A stretch of 64,000 bases of DNA from Candidatus Rokubacteria bacterium 13_1_40CM_69_27 (GCA_001917535.1 MNEF01000106.1:1-64000), one strand, 5' to 3'. Counted from the stretch's first letter, positions 45,817 to 53,654 are shown. Numbers and translations are program-made. Notes: generated from the sequence alone by a model not told the origin.

Positions 45817-47593
45817 CCTCGAGCACGACGAGATCCTCGGCCGCGCCTTCGACCGCCATCTGGTGGGGCGCCTGGCGCGGATGGCCCGGTCCCACGGGCG
45901 GTTGATCGTCTCCACGGCGCTCCTGTTTCCGCTGATCGCCTGCGTCGAGCTGCTGCAGCCCTATCTCCTGAAGATCGCCATCGACGATCACATCCTGGCC
46001 GCCGACTGGCGCGGCCTCACCGAGGTCGCCGCGCTGTTCCTCGGCGTCCTCGTGATGCTGAGCGCGCTGAGAGCGGCCGAGGCCTACCTGATGCAGCTCA
46101 CCGCCCTGCGGGTGATGCACGACCTCCGCGCCATGCTCTTTCGCCACCTCCTGCGCCTGGAGGCGGCCTTCTTCGATCGCAACCCGGTCGGGCGGCTGAT
46201 GACCCGCGTGCTCAACGACGTCGAGGCGGTGAGCGAGGCGTTCACCAGCGGGCTCTTCGCCGTGGTCGGGGACGTCATCACGCTGGCGGGTGTGGTCGCG
46301 GTCATGCTGTGGATGGACTGGCGGCTGGCGCTGGTGACCTTCTCCCTGGTGCCCGCGCTCGGCGCCATCGCCGGCTACTTCCGAATCCGCGCCCGCGACG
46401 CCTACCGCGAGGTCCGCCGGCGCCTGGCCCGGCTGAACGCCTTTCTGCAGGAGTCGCTCCAGGGCATGACGGTGATCCAGCTCTTTGCCCGCGAGGGGCA
46501 CGAGTTCAGCGCCTTCCGCCGCCTCAACGCCGACTACCGGCGCGCGATGTTCGGCTCGACCGTGTGGGAAGCGTCCCTCTATGCGGCGGTCGAGGCGCTC
46601 GGGTCGGCGGCGCTGGCCCTGCTGCTCTGGTATGGCGCGGGCCAGATCGCGGCGGAAGCCCTGACGTTCGGCACGCTGGTCGCGTTCATCCAGTACACCA
46701 ATCGCTTCTTCCTGCCCATCCGGGACCTGGGGGCCAAGTACACGGTCATGCAGTCGGCGATGGCCTCGTCCGAAAGGATCTTCGCGCTGCTCGATCGCGC
46801 GCCCGCGATCGCGGCGCCGGCGGTCGCCGGCCCGCGCGCGGAACCACAGGGTCCATCGCCGGTCGCGTTCAAGGCCGTCTGGTTCGCCTACGAGGGCGAA
46901 GACTGGGTGCTCCGCGATTGCTCGTTCGAGGTGGCGCCGGGGGAGCGCGTGGCGATCGTCGGCGCCACCGGCGAGGGCAAGAGCACCTGCGCCCGGCTCC
47001 TCAACCGCTCGTACGATGTCGGGCGCGGGCAGGTCCTGGTCGACGGCGTCGACGTGAGAGAATGGGATCTCCAGAGCCTCCGCCGCCACGTGGGGATCAT
47101 CTTCCAGGACACCGTGCTCTTCACCGGGACCATTGAGGCCAACCTCCAGCTGGGCAGCGACGGGCGGGTGACCCGCGCCGATCTCGAGCGCGCGGTCGAG
47201 GTCGCCAACTGCCGCCGGGTGATCGAGGGCCTGCCGCGCGGCTGGGGCGAGGAGCTTTCCGAGCGGGGGGCGAACCTCTCGCACGGGCAGCGCCAGTTGC
47301 TGGCCATCGCCCGGGCCCTCGTATACAATCCCGCCATCCTCGTCCTCGACGAAGCCACCTCGAGCGTGGATCCGGAGTCCGAGGCGCTGATTCGGCACGC
47401 CATGACGCGGCTGGCGGAGGGCCGCACGACGATCACGATCGCTCACCGGCTGTCCACGGTGCAGAGCGCCGACCGCATCCTCGTCCTGCACCGCGGCCGC
47501 ATTCACGAGGAGGGCCGTCACGCGGAGCTGTTGCGCCTGGGCGGACTGTACGCGCGGCTGTGGGAGCTGGGGGTCAAGAGCCGTCCCGTCTGA
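45809..47593 (+). CDS. ABC exporter half-transporter, second of a pair
   Basis: This 594-residue protein has six helices followed by an ATPase domain with Walker A GATGEGKST, signature LSHGQRQLLAIARAL, Walker B ILVLDEATSSVD and H-loop TIAHRLST. It keeps the catalytic Glu missing from its partner, and its signature motif reads LSHGQ rather than LSGGQ. This asymmetry is the pattern of heterodimeric exporters with one consensus and one degenerate site. The likely cargo is a lipid, peptide or drug. It begins with GTG within the previous gene's end. Confidence 0.91.
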   Translation: MHDLEHDEILGRAFDRHLVGRLARMARSHGRLIVSTALLFPLIACVELLQPYLLKIAIDDHILAADWRGLTEVAALFLGVLVMLSALRAAEAYLMQLTALRVMHDLRAMLFRHLLRLEAAFFDRNPVGRLMTRVLNDVEAVSEAFTSGLFAVVGDVITLAGVVAVMLWMDWRLALVTFSLVPALGAIAGYFRIRARDAYREVRRRLARLNAFLQESLQGMTVIQLFAREGHEFSAFRRLNADYRRAMFGSTVWEASLYAAVEALGSAALALLLWYGAGQIAAEALTFGTLVAFIQYTNRFFLPIRDLGAKYTVMQSAMASSERIFALLDRAPAIAAPAVAGPRAEPQGPSPVAFKAVWFAYEGEDWVLRDCSFEVAPGERVAIVGATGEGKSTCARLLNRSYDVGRGQVLVDGVDVREWDLQSLRRHVGIIFQDTVLFTGTIEANLQLGSDGRVTRADLERAVEVANCRRVIEGLPRGWGEELSERGANLSHGQRQLLAIARALVYNPAILVLDEATSSVDPESEALIRHAMTRLAEGRTTITIAHRLSTVQSADRILVLHRGRIHEEGRHAELLRLGGLYARLWELGVKSRPV

Positions 47594-47898
47594 GGTTCGT
47601 CCAGGCGGTGTGGCGCCTGGTGCGACGCATCCCCCGCGGCCGCGTCGTCACCTACGGCCAGATCGCGACGCGCCTGGGCCGGCCCCGGGCGGCTCGGGCG
47701 GTCGGCCGGGCCCTGCGGGGTTGTCCGCCGGATCTACCCTGGCATCGGGTGGTCAACGCCCGCGGCGGCATCAGTCCCCGCGCGCGGATGAGCAGCGTGC
47801 TGACCCAGCGGATCCGGCTCGAGGGGGAAGGCATCGCGCTCCGGGGCGGACGCGTCCGCTTGCCCCAGTACCGGTGGCATCCGGGCGATCGACGGTGA
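47560..47898 (+). CDS. atl: Alkyltransferase-like protein (ATL; MGMT family without the active Cys)
   Basis: This protein of about 112 residues matches the DNA-binding domain of O6-alkylguanine-DNA alkyltransferase: [44 protein letters not shown]. The PCHRV active site is replaced by PWHRVVN, so the acceptor Cys is Trp, as in ATL proteins such as E. coli YbaZ. ATLs flag alkylated bases for nucleotide excision repair. The frame is open back to ATG 47560 inside the ABC gene, but the natural start may be a CTG near 47590. Confidence 0.88.
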   Translation: MGAGGQEPSRLRFVQAVWRLVRRIPRGRVVTYGQIATRLGRPRAARAVGRALRGCPPDLPWHRVVNARGGISPRARMSSVLTQRIRLEGEGIALRGGRVRLPQYRWHPGDRR

Positions 47899-47920
47899 CA
47901 TCGTTCGACGGAGGGCGGTC

Positions 47921-48952
47921 ATGAAGCTCGCGCTGCATCTGAGCTACTCGGGCCCGACGATGGCGCTCGACGTGGCCAAGATCCAGGAGGCGGAGCGCCT
48001 GGGCTACGACTCCGTCTGGACGGCCGAGGCCTATGGCTCCGACGCGGTCACCCCGGCCGCCTGGATCGCCGCGCGCACCGAGCGCATCCACGTGGGCACC
48101 GCCATCATGCAGATCGCCGGGCGCACGCCAGCGATGGCGGCGATGACGGCGATGACGCTCGATGCGCTCGCGGGCGGGCGGTTCCGGATGGGGCTGGGCG
48201 TGTCGGGGCCGCAGGTCGTCGAGGGCTGGCACGGGCAGCCCTTCGGCAAGCCGCTGGTGAAGACGCGCGAATACGTGGAGATCGTCCGTGCGATCCTTCG
48301 CCGCGAGAAGCCCGTCGAGTTCCGGGGCGAGTACTACCAGATCCCGTATGCGGGCCCCGGGGCCACCGGCCTCGGCAAGCCCCTCCGCTCGATTCTCCAC
48401 GGGCGCCCGGCCATCCCGATCTATCTCGCCGCCATCGGGCCAAAGAACGTGGCCCTGGCCGCCGAGATCGCCGACGGCTGGATCCCCGTCTTCTTCTCGC
48501 CGCGACGCATGTCGATGTTCCGCGAGTGGCTCGACGCGGGCTTTCGGGCGGCGGGTGGGGATCGCGCGAAGTCCCGCGCGGGCTTCGACGTCATGCCGTC
48601 GGTGGCCGTGGTCGTGGGCGAGCGGGTGGAGGAGTGCCGGGCTCCGGTGAAGGCGCGGCTGGCCCTCTACGTCGGCGGCATGGGGGCGCGTGGCAAGAAC
48701 TTCTACAACGAGCTGGCCCGGCGCTACGGCTACGAGGAGGCGGCGCGGACGATCCAGGATCTGTACCTCGGCGGCCGCAAGGCCGAGGCCGAGGCGGCCG
48801 TGCCCGACGCGCTGGTGGACGAGGTCGCGCTCTGCGGGCCGCGCGCGCTCATCCGCGAGCGCCTCGCCGAGTGGACGTCGTCCGGTATCACCACCCTGAT
48901 GGTGGCGGGCAACGCCGACGCGATCCGGCTCATGGCCGAGCTGGTGCTCTAG
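47921..48952 (+). CDS. LLM-class flavin/F420-dependent oxidoreductase
   Basis: This 343-residue bacterial luciferase-like monooxygenase fold protein includes [77 protein letters not shown] and [34 protein letters not shown]. These resemble the F420-dependent branch more than FMN-type luciferases. The substrate is unknown. It is followed by SDR and metallo-hydrolase genes in one direction, suggesting a small catabolic or detoxification operon. Confidence 0.9.
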   Translation: MKLALHLSYSGPTMALDVAKIQEAERLGYDSVWTAEAYGSDAVTPAAWIAARTERIHVGTAIMQIAGRTPAMAAMTAMTLDALAGGRFRMGLGVSGPQVVEGWHGQPFGKPLVKTREYVEIVRAILRREKPVEFRGEYYQIPYAGPGATGLGKPLRSILHGRPAIPIYLAAIGPKNVALAAEIADGWIPVFFSPRRMSMFREWLDAGFRAAGGDRAKSRAGFDVMPSVAVVVGERVEECRAPVKARLALYVGGMGARGKNFYNELARRYGYEEAARTIQDLYLGGRKAEAEAAVPDALVDEVALCGPRALIRERLAEWTSSGITTLMVAGNADAIRLMAELVL

Positions 48953-48965
48953 CCGGGAGGGTGCG

Positions 48966-49727
48966 ATGAAGCTCGAGAACCGGGTGGCGATCGTCACGGG
49001 CGCGGGTTCGGGCATCGGCGCCGCCTCGGCGCTGGCCATGGCCGCGGAAGGGGCGCGGATGGTGGTGGTGGACATCAACGAGGCGGCGGCCAAGGCTACG
49101 GTGGAGCAGATCGAGAAGGGCGGAGGCCGGGCGCTGGCCCTGGCCGCGGATGTCACCCGCGCCGACGACAACCGCTCGATGGTCGAGCGCGCGCTGGCCA
49201 CCTTCGGCGGGCTCGACGTCTTTTTCGCGAACGCCGGCGTGCCCCAGTGGCCGGCCAACATCGAGGACGTCGACGAGGCCACCTACGATCGCATCATGAC
49301 GGTCAACGTCAAGGGCGTCTGGCTGGGAGCGAAGTACGCGCTGGGTGTGATGAAGAAGCAGAAGCGGGGCGTGTTCCTCATCACGGCCTCGACCGCGGCG
49401 ATCCGGCCGCGCCCCGGCGGACAGACCTACGCGGCGTCCAAAGGCGCCGCCGTCGCGCTCACCAAGAGCCTGGCACTGGAGGCCGCGCCTCACGGCGTGC
49501 GTGTGGTCGCTATCGCGCCGGTGGCGACGGAGACCCCGATGCTGGCGACCTTCATGGGCAAGAAGCAGGTCGACGCCGAGGGCATGGCGCGCTACGTCGC
49601 CACGGTACCGCTGGGTCGCCTGAACAAGCCCGAGGACATCGCCCGGACGGCGGTGTTCCTGGCCTCCGACGATGCGGCGATGATCACGGGCGCCTGCGTG
49701 GAAGTGGACGGCGGGCGGTGCATCTAG
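48966..49727 (+). CDS. Short-chain dehydrogenase/reductase
   Basis: This 253-residue classical SDR has the cofactor motif VTGAGSGIGAASA, NAGVPQ, the active-site Ser in LITASTAAIRP, and the catalytic YAASKGAA. Asp59 after VVV (VVVDINEAA) suggests NAD(H) rather than NADP(H). The substrate is unknown. It lies 13 bp after the LLM gene and 1 bp before the metallo-hydrolase. Confidence 0.92.
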   Translation: MKLENRVAIVTGAGSGIGAASALAMAAEGARMVVVDINEAAAKATVEQIEKGGGRALALAADVTRADDNRSMVERALATFGGLDVFFANAGVPQWPANIEDVDEATYDRIMTVNVKGVWLGAKYALGVMKKQKRGVFLITASTAAIRPRPGGQTYAASKGAAVALTKSLALEAAPHGVRVVAIAPVATETPMLATFMGKKQVDAEGMARYVATVPLGRLNKPEDIARTAVFLASDDAAMITGACVEVDGGRCI

Positions 49728-49728
49728 C

Positions 49729-50670
49729 ATGAAGGTCATCCCGCTCGCGGCGGAGTCGCTCGGCGCCCGCTCGATGGCGACCTTCGTCGAGGCGGGGCGC
49801 ACCGGGATCCTCATCGACCCGGGGGCCACGCTGGCGCCGTCGCGCTTCAACCTGCCGCCCGCCGAAGAGGAGTGGGAGGCCCTGCGCCGGGCCAACGATC
49901 GCATCTCGGCCTATGCGACGCGCGCCGACCTGATCTTCGTGAGCCACTACCATGAGGATCACTTCCGCTCCGATCCCTCGTCCTACGTGGGACGCGCGGT
50001 GCTGGTGAAGGACCCGCGGCGGATGGTGCAGGGGCTTCAGGCCCGCCGGGCCGGGGAGCTCTCGCGGGCCCTGGCCGGCCAGGCCCGAGTCGAGCCGGCC
50101 GACGGCCAGGCGCGGCGCGAGGCCGACGTCACGCTGGAGGTGTCGCCGCCGCTGGCTCACGGCCTGGAGGGCACGCCGCTCGGCTACGTCGTCACCCTCA
50201 CGATCGTCCACCGCGCCGAGCGCGAGCGCTTCGTCTTCGCCTCGGACGTGCAGGGACCACTCTCACCGGTGGCCGCCGCCTATCTCACGCGCCAGCAGCC
50301 GACGCTGCTCTACCTCTCGGGACCGCCCTCCTATATGGAGCGCGAGGTCGGCGGCGCGGTCATCGACCACGGCGTCGAGCACCTGCTCCGCATCATCGAC
50401 GCCACCGGCTGTCGCGTCATCATGGACCATCACGCGCTCCGAGACCGACGGTGGAAGGAGCGCTTCGCGCGGCTGTGGGAGACGGGGCGCGTCACCACCG
50501 CGGCGGCCTACATCGGCTTGCCCGAGGCGACGCTGGAGGAGCGACGGGCGCAGCTCTGGGCCGCCGCCCGCCGGCCCGCCGCCAAGGCTCCGACGGGGCG
50601 TGCTATCATGACTCGCACGTCAGCGACACGCACCACCGGGCAATTCGCGAAAGGAGGATACGCCGAGTGA
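49729..50670 (+). CDS. UPF0282-like metallo-beta-lactamase-fold hydrolase
   Basis: This 313-residue protein opens with KVIPLAAESLGARSMATFVEAGRTGILIDPGATLAPSRFNLPP. That opening is characteristic of UPF0282 proteins, best known from archaea. The metal motif FVSHYHEDHFRSD replaces HxHxDH by HYHEDH, and VFASDVQGP and IMDHHALRD give further ligands. The last 25 or so residues (PTGRAIMTRTSATRTTGQFAKGGYAE) run over the ribosome-binding site of the next gene and end 4 bp inside it. Function is unknown. Confidence 0.85.
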   Translation: MKVIPLAAESLGARSMATFVEAGRTGILIDPGATLAPSRFNLPPAEEEWEALRRANDRISAYATRADLIFVSHYHEDHFRSDPSSYVGRAVLVKDPRRMVQGLQARRAGELSRALAGQARVEPADGQARREADVTLEVSPPLAHGLEGTPLGYVVTLTIVHRAERERFVFASDVQGPLSPVAAAYLTRQQPTLLYLSGPPSYMEREVGGAVIDHGVEHLLRIIDATGCRVIMDHHALRDRRWKERFARLWETGRVTTAAAYIGLPEATLEERRAQLWAAARRPAAKAPTGRAIMTRTSATRTTGQFAKGGYAE

Positions 50671-51146
50671 GTACGCTCAGCGAGAGCAAGACGCTCAACG
50701 TGGGCGATCAGGCCCCCGACTTCACGCTGAAGACGATCGGGCTCAAGGAGATTAGCCTGCGAGAATTCCGCGGCAAGAAGAACGTCGTTCTGCTGTTCTA
50801 CCCGCTGGACTGGACGCCGGGCTGAAGCACCTGCATGCCCGCCTTCGATAAGCGCGTTCGCGATTTCGAGGCGGCCAATACCCAGGTGCTGGGTATCAGC
50901 ACGGACAGCCCCTTCAGTCACGAGAACTGGGGAAAGGCAGTCGGCATCAGCAACTATCCGCTGCTGTCGGATGTGCAACGCAGCGTCGCCAAGGATTACG
51001 GCGTCTACTGGCCGGACTGGAACGCCAACGTCCGGGCCACATTCGTCATCGATCGCAATGGCAAGGTGCGCTTCACCGAGCGCTACGCCAAGGGCCAGTT
51101 GCCCGATCCCGACAAGATCCTCGCCGAGGTGAAGAAACTCGCCTGA
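50667..51146 (+). CDS. Peroxiredoxin, predicted selenoprotein (in-frame TGA = peroxidatic Sec53)
   Basis: The track breaks this gene into two ORFs at TGA 50823-50825, but one frame runs from GTG 50667 to 51146. Start: AAGGAGG lies 9 bp upstream. Before the TGA: GDQAPDFTLKTIGLKEISLREFRGKKNVVLLFYPLDWTPG. After it: STCMPAFDKRVRDFEAANTQVLGISTDSPFSHENWGKAVGISNYPLLSD, then VRATFVIDRNGKVRF. The TGA sits exactly where AhpC/TSA-family enzymes have the peroxidatic Cys (DxTPxC), so the active site reads TPG-U-STC. A SECIS-like hairpin follows. The 159-residue product should reduce peroxides, probably with thioredoxin. Sec-containing peroxiredoxins are known in some bacteria. Confidence 0.9.
50843..50871 (+). 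promoter_or_regulatory. Bacterial SECIS-like hairpin for the peroxiredoxin
   Basis: The arms are CTTCGATAAGCGC and GCGATTTCGAGG with a GTTC loop. There are 11 pairs (one T-G), one G-A mismatch and one bulged T. The loop begins with GT, and its G is 31 nt after the in-frame TGA, within the 16-37 nt spacing described for bacterial SECIS elements. No comparable hairpin was sought at ordinary stops, so a folding control is needed. Confidence 0.7.
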
Positions 51147-51148
51147 TC

Positions 51149-51250
51149 ATCGGAGGGGGCGGACGTTACGGCCCCCTCCGAGACCTCCCCCAGAAAAAGA
51201 AGACTGCGGCGGCAACGCCGCCGCTCGGAAGGGCGCCGCTCGAAGCGCCC
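51149..51250 (+). repeat. Double-hairpin repeat, family 1, copy C, plus a flanking hairpin
   Basis: ATCGGAGGGGGC, GGACGTTAC, GGCCCCCTCCGA, a C-rich linker, then TGCGGCGGC-AA-CGCCGCCGC and TCGGAA (51149-51230). A further stem GGGCGC/GCGCCC with the loop CGCTCGAA fills 51231-51250, up to the stop codon of the convergent EamA gene. It follows the peroxiredoxin stop by 2 bp and probably serves as a two-way terminator. The loop GGACGTTAC is shared with copy D. Confidence 0.75.
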
Positions 51251-52150
51251 TCACCGGGGGCGGCGGGTGGTGGTCAGGGCCACGCCGGCCAGGACCAGCG
51301 CGCCTCCCACGATCTGCCACACGCCGATTGGCTCGGCGAGCAGCGCGGTGGCCAGCAGCACGCCGACGACGGGCTGCAGGTTCATGAAGATCGCCGACCG
51401 GCTTGGTCCCACCACCTGCACCGCCTTGTACCACCAGACATGGGCGACGGCGCCGAGCAGCCCCTGGTACAGCACCACCGACCACGCCAGGCCGGAGCCC
51501 AGGCGCGGCGGAGGGAAGAAGGTCGCGGTGGCGGCCATCGTGGGGATGATGAGGAGCGTGCCCAGCACGTACGCCGCCGTCGTCGCCAGCGCCGGCGAAT
51601 AGGTGGTCAGGACGCGCTTGCCGTAGACGGTGTAGGCGCTCCATCCGGTCAGCGACGCGAGGTTGATAAAGTCCCCGATCCGCAGCTCCTCGGGGCGGAG
51701 CGCCGCCAGTCGGCCGCTGGTGATGACCAGCAGCACGCCCAAGGCGGAGACCGCCGCCCCCAGCCACTGCCCCGCCGCCAGCCGTTCGCCGAGGTACAGG
51801 CGGGCGGCGATGGCCACGATCACCGGTGCGGCGGCCTGCAGGATGACGGCGTTGGACGCGGTCGTGTAGTAGATCGCCAGGTAGCTGAACTGGGTCGAGC
51901 CCCAGATGCCGGCGACAGCCAGGATCATGAACGCGCGGACGGCGCCGGGCCCCAGCCCGCGGACCGTGTCGGCTCCTGCGCGCGCCAGCAGCACGAGGAG
52001 GAACGCCGAGGCGATCGTGCAGCGGACGGCGGCGAGGAAGAACGGCGGGAAATCCTGGAGCGCGAGCTTCGCGGTCGCCGGATAGCTCCCCCAGAGCGTG
52101 ACGATGAGGAGCAGCGCCAGATAGGCGCGGGTTTGACTGGGTCCGGACAC
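51251..52150 (-). CDS. EamA-family (DMT) transporter
   Basis: This 299-residue membrane protein has ten predicted helices in two EamA repeats: LALLLIVTLWGSYPATAKLALQDFPPFFLAAVRCTIASAFLLVLL, and later GDFINLASLTGWSAYTVYGKRVL with PVVGVLLATALLAEPIG. It is probably an exporter or exchanger of amino acids or other metabolites. It is flanked by inverted copies C and D of the family-1 repeat, and is divergent from the SRPBCC gene (23 bp). Confidence 0.9.
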   Translation of the reverse strand: MSGPSQTRAYLALLLIVTLWGSYPATAKLALQDFPPFFLAAVRCTIASAFLLVLLARAGADTVRGLGPGAVRAFMILAVAGIWGSTQFSYLAIYYTTASNAVILQAAAPVIVAIAARLYLGERLAAGQWLGAAVSALGVLLVITSGRLAALRPEELRIGDFINLASLTGWSAYTVYGKRVLTTYSPALATTAAYVLGTLLIIPTMAATATFFPPPRLGSGLAWSVVLYQGLLGAVAHVWWYKAVQVVGPSRSAIFMNLQPVVGVLLATALLAEPIGVWQIVGGALVLAGVALTTTRRPR

Positions 52151-52173
52151 CTGCCTATGATAGCGCGCGCGTC

Positions 52174-52644
52174 ATGCCCGACTACATCCTCGAGTCGCGC
52201 GTGTGGCTGCCGAAGCCGCGCGCCGAGGTCTTCGCCTTCTTCGCCGAGCCCGCCAACCTCGCACTGATCACGCCGCCCTGGCTCGGCTTCCGTCTCCTCA
52301 CGCCGGGAGCGGCGATGGCCCGCTGGGCCATCCTGGAGTATCGGATCTGCTGGCTTGGCCTGCCGTTCGCCTGGCGGTCGTTCATCCGCGAGTACGACCC
52401 GCCGGCCTGCTTCGTGGACGTGCAGGTCCGCGGACCGTACGACCGCTGGGAGCATCGTCATCTTTTTCTCGAAGAGCGGGGCGGCACCTGGGTCGAGGAT
52501 CGCGTGACGTACCGGCTGCCGCTGGGATCGCTGGGGCGCGCGGCCCACGGCCTGGTGGTCGGTCGCCAGCTGGCGGCGATCTGGGCGTACCGGCGACGGA
52601 AGCTCACTGAGCTGGTGGCGCCCGCGCTGGACGCCCCCCCGTGA
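52174..52644 (+). CDS. SRPBCC-family (START-like) protein
   Basis: This 156-residue ligand-binding helix-grip protein begins ILESRVWLPKPRAEVFAFFAEPANLALITPPWLGFRLL. A central strand region follows (YRICWLGLPFAWRSFIREYDPPACFVDVQVRGPYDRWEHRHLF), with VEDRVTYRLPLGSLGRAAH near the end. Such proteins bind hydrophobic ligands or act as cyclases/dehydratases; in many bacteria they are fused to or follow NAD-dependent epimerases. Its stop overlaps the endonuclease IV GTG start by 4 bp. Confidence 0.87.
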   Translation: MPDYILESRVWLPKPRAEVFAFFAEPANLALITPPWLGFRLLTPGAAMARWAILEYRICWLGLPFAWRSFIREYDPPACFVDVQVRGPYDRWEHRHLFLEERGGTWVEDRVTYRLPLGSLGRAAHGLVVGRQLAAIWAYRRRKLTELVAPALDAPP

Positions 52645-53654
52645 CGCGTCGTACCGCTCGTTCGAGCGCCGGCTTCGCCGGCGCAATCGGATCTGGGGGA
52701 GGCCTGGGAGGGGGCCGTAACGTCCGCCCCCTCCAACGAGACGACCTGGGCGCGCACATGTCCATCGCCGGCGGCCTCTATCGCGCGCTGGAGCGCGGCC
52801 GCGAGGTCGGTTGCTGCACGGTGCAGATCTTCCTCAAGAACCAGCGCCAGTGGTCCGCCCCGCGGCTCCGGGACGAGGACGTGCGCGCCTTCGCCGCCGC
52901 CCGGCGTCAGACCGGCATCCGTCCCGTCTTCGCCCACGGGAGCTACCTCATCAACCTGGCGGCGCCGGATCAGGCGCAGTGGGCGCAGGCGGTCGACGCC
53001 TTCGCCGACGAGCTGGAGCGAGGCGAGGCGCTGGGGCTCAGCTGCGTGGTTATCCACCCCGGCTCTCACCTGGGCGCGGGGGCCGAGACGGGGTTGCGGC
53101 GCGTGACGGCGGCACTCGACGAGGTGACGCGCCGGACCACGGGCTACCGTATCCGGATCGCGCTCGAGAACACGGCCGGCGGCGGTTACACGCTCGGGCG
53201 GACGTTCGCCGAGCTGGGCGCGCTGCTGGCGGGAGCCGCGCGGCCCGAGCGTCTCGGCGTCTGCATCGACACCTGCCACCTCTTCGCCGCCGGTTACGAC
53301 ATCGGCCGGCACCGAGGCTACCAGGCCGCGATCACGGAGTGCGCCCGGACGGTCGGCCTCAGCCGAATCCTCGCCTTCCACCTCAACGACGCGGGGGCGC
53401 CCCGCGGCTCCGGGCTCGACCGTCACCAGCACATCGGCGAGGGTTTTCTGGGGCCCGGCGCCTTCCGGCGGCTGCTCAAGGATCGGCGGTTCGCCCGGAT
53501 TCCCAAGGTGCTTGAGACGCCCAAGGAGCCCGAGCCCCAGGCGGACCGCCGGAACCTTGCGCGGCTGCGCGCGCTCCGGGCTAGCGCGACGTCGTCACGC
53601 CCACCCGTCGGCAGAGCGGCCGCACGGGGCAGAGCGAGCAGCGGGGCGAGATAG
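52641..53654 (+). CDS. nfo: Endonuclease IV with repeat-encoded N-terminal extension
   Basis: This is an AP endonuclease with the Nfo signatures LGAHMSIAGGLYRALERG, VVIHPGSHLG, RIALENTAGGGYTLG, RLGVCIDTCHLFAAGYD, AFHLNDAGAPRGSGLDRHQHIGEGFLG and KVLETPKE, supplying the three-zinc ligands. Nfo normally begins a few residues before LGAHxSIAGG. Here no ATG or GTG is available there, and the frame goes back through copy D of the family-1 repeat to GTG 52641. That adds about 34 residues (SSAGFAGAIGSGGGLGGGRNVRP and so on). The C-terminus also runs past the normal end and overlaps convergent nth by 74 bp. Confidence 0.9.
   Translation: MTRRTARSSAGFAGAIGSGGGLGGGRNVRPLQRDDLGAHMSIAGGLYRALERGREVGCCTVQIFLKNQRQWSAPRLRDEDVRAFAAARRQTGIRPVFAHGSYLINLAAPDQAQWAQAVDAFADELERGEALGLSCVVIHPGSHLGAGAETGLRRVTAALDEVTRRTTGYRIRIALENTAGGGYTLGRTFAELGALLAGAARPERLGVCIDTCHLFAAGYDIGRHRGYQAAITECARTVGLSRILAFHLNDAGAPRGSGLDRHQHIGEGFLGPGAFRRLLKDRRFARIPKVLETPKEPEPQADRRNLARLRALRASATSSRPPVGRAAARGRASSGAR
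52661..52736 (-). repeat. Double-hairpin repeat, family 1, copy D (inverted), inside the 5' end of nfo
   Basis: On the plus strand it reads TTCGAGCGCCGGC-TTC-GCCGGCGC, a C/G-rich linker, then GGGAGGGGGCCGTAACGTCC and GCCCCCTCC. This is the reverse complement of copies A-C, including the GGACGTTAC loop of copy C. It lies in the translated N-terminal extension of nfo. Confidence 0.8.

Noticed and set aside
50823-50834. Starting a separate protein at ATG 50835 as in the ORF track
   Set aside because: That would be half a peroxiredoxin without its active site. The frame is continuous across the TGA, and no ribosome-binding site precedes ATG 50835.
11430-52736. CRISPR array
   Set aside because: The repeats are dispersed over 41 kb, contain internal double hairpins, and have no regular spacers or cas genes.
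51149-52736. Composite transposon bounded by copies C and D
   Set aside because: No transposase, no target-site duplication that I can see, and the enclosed genes look native in composition.
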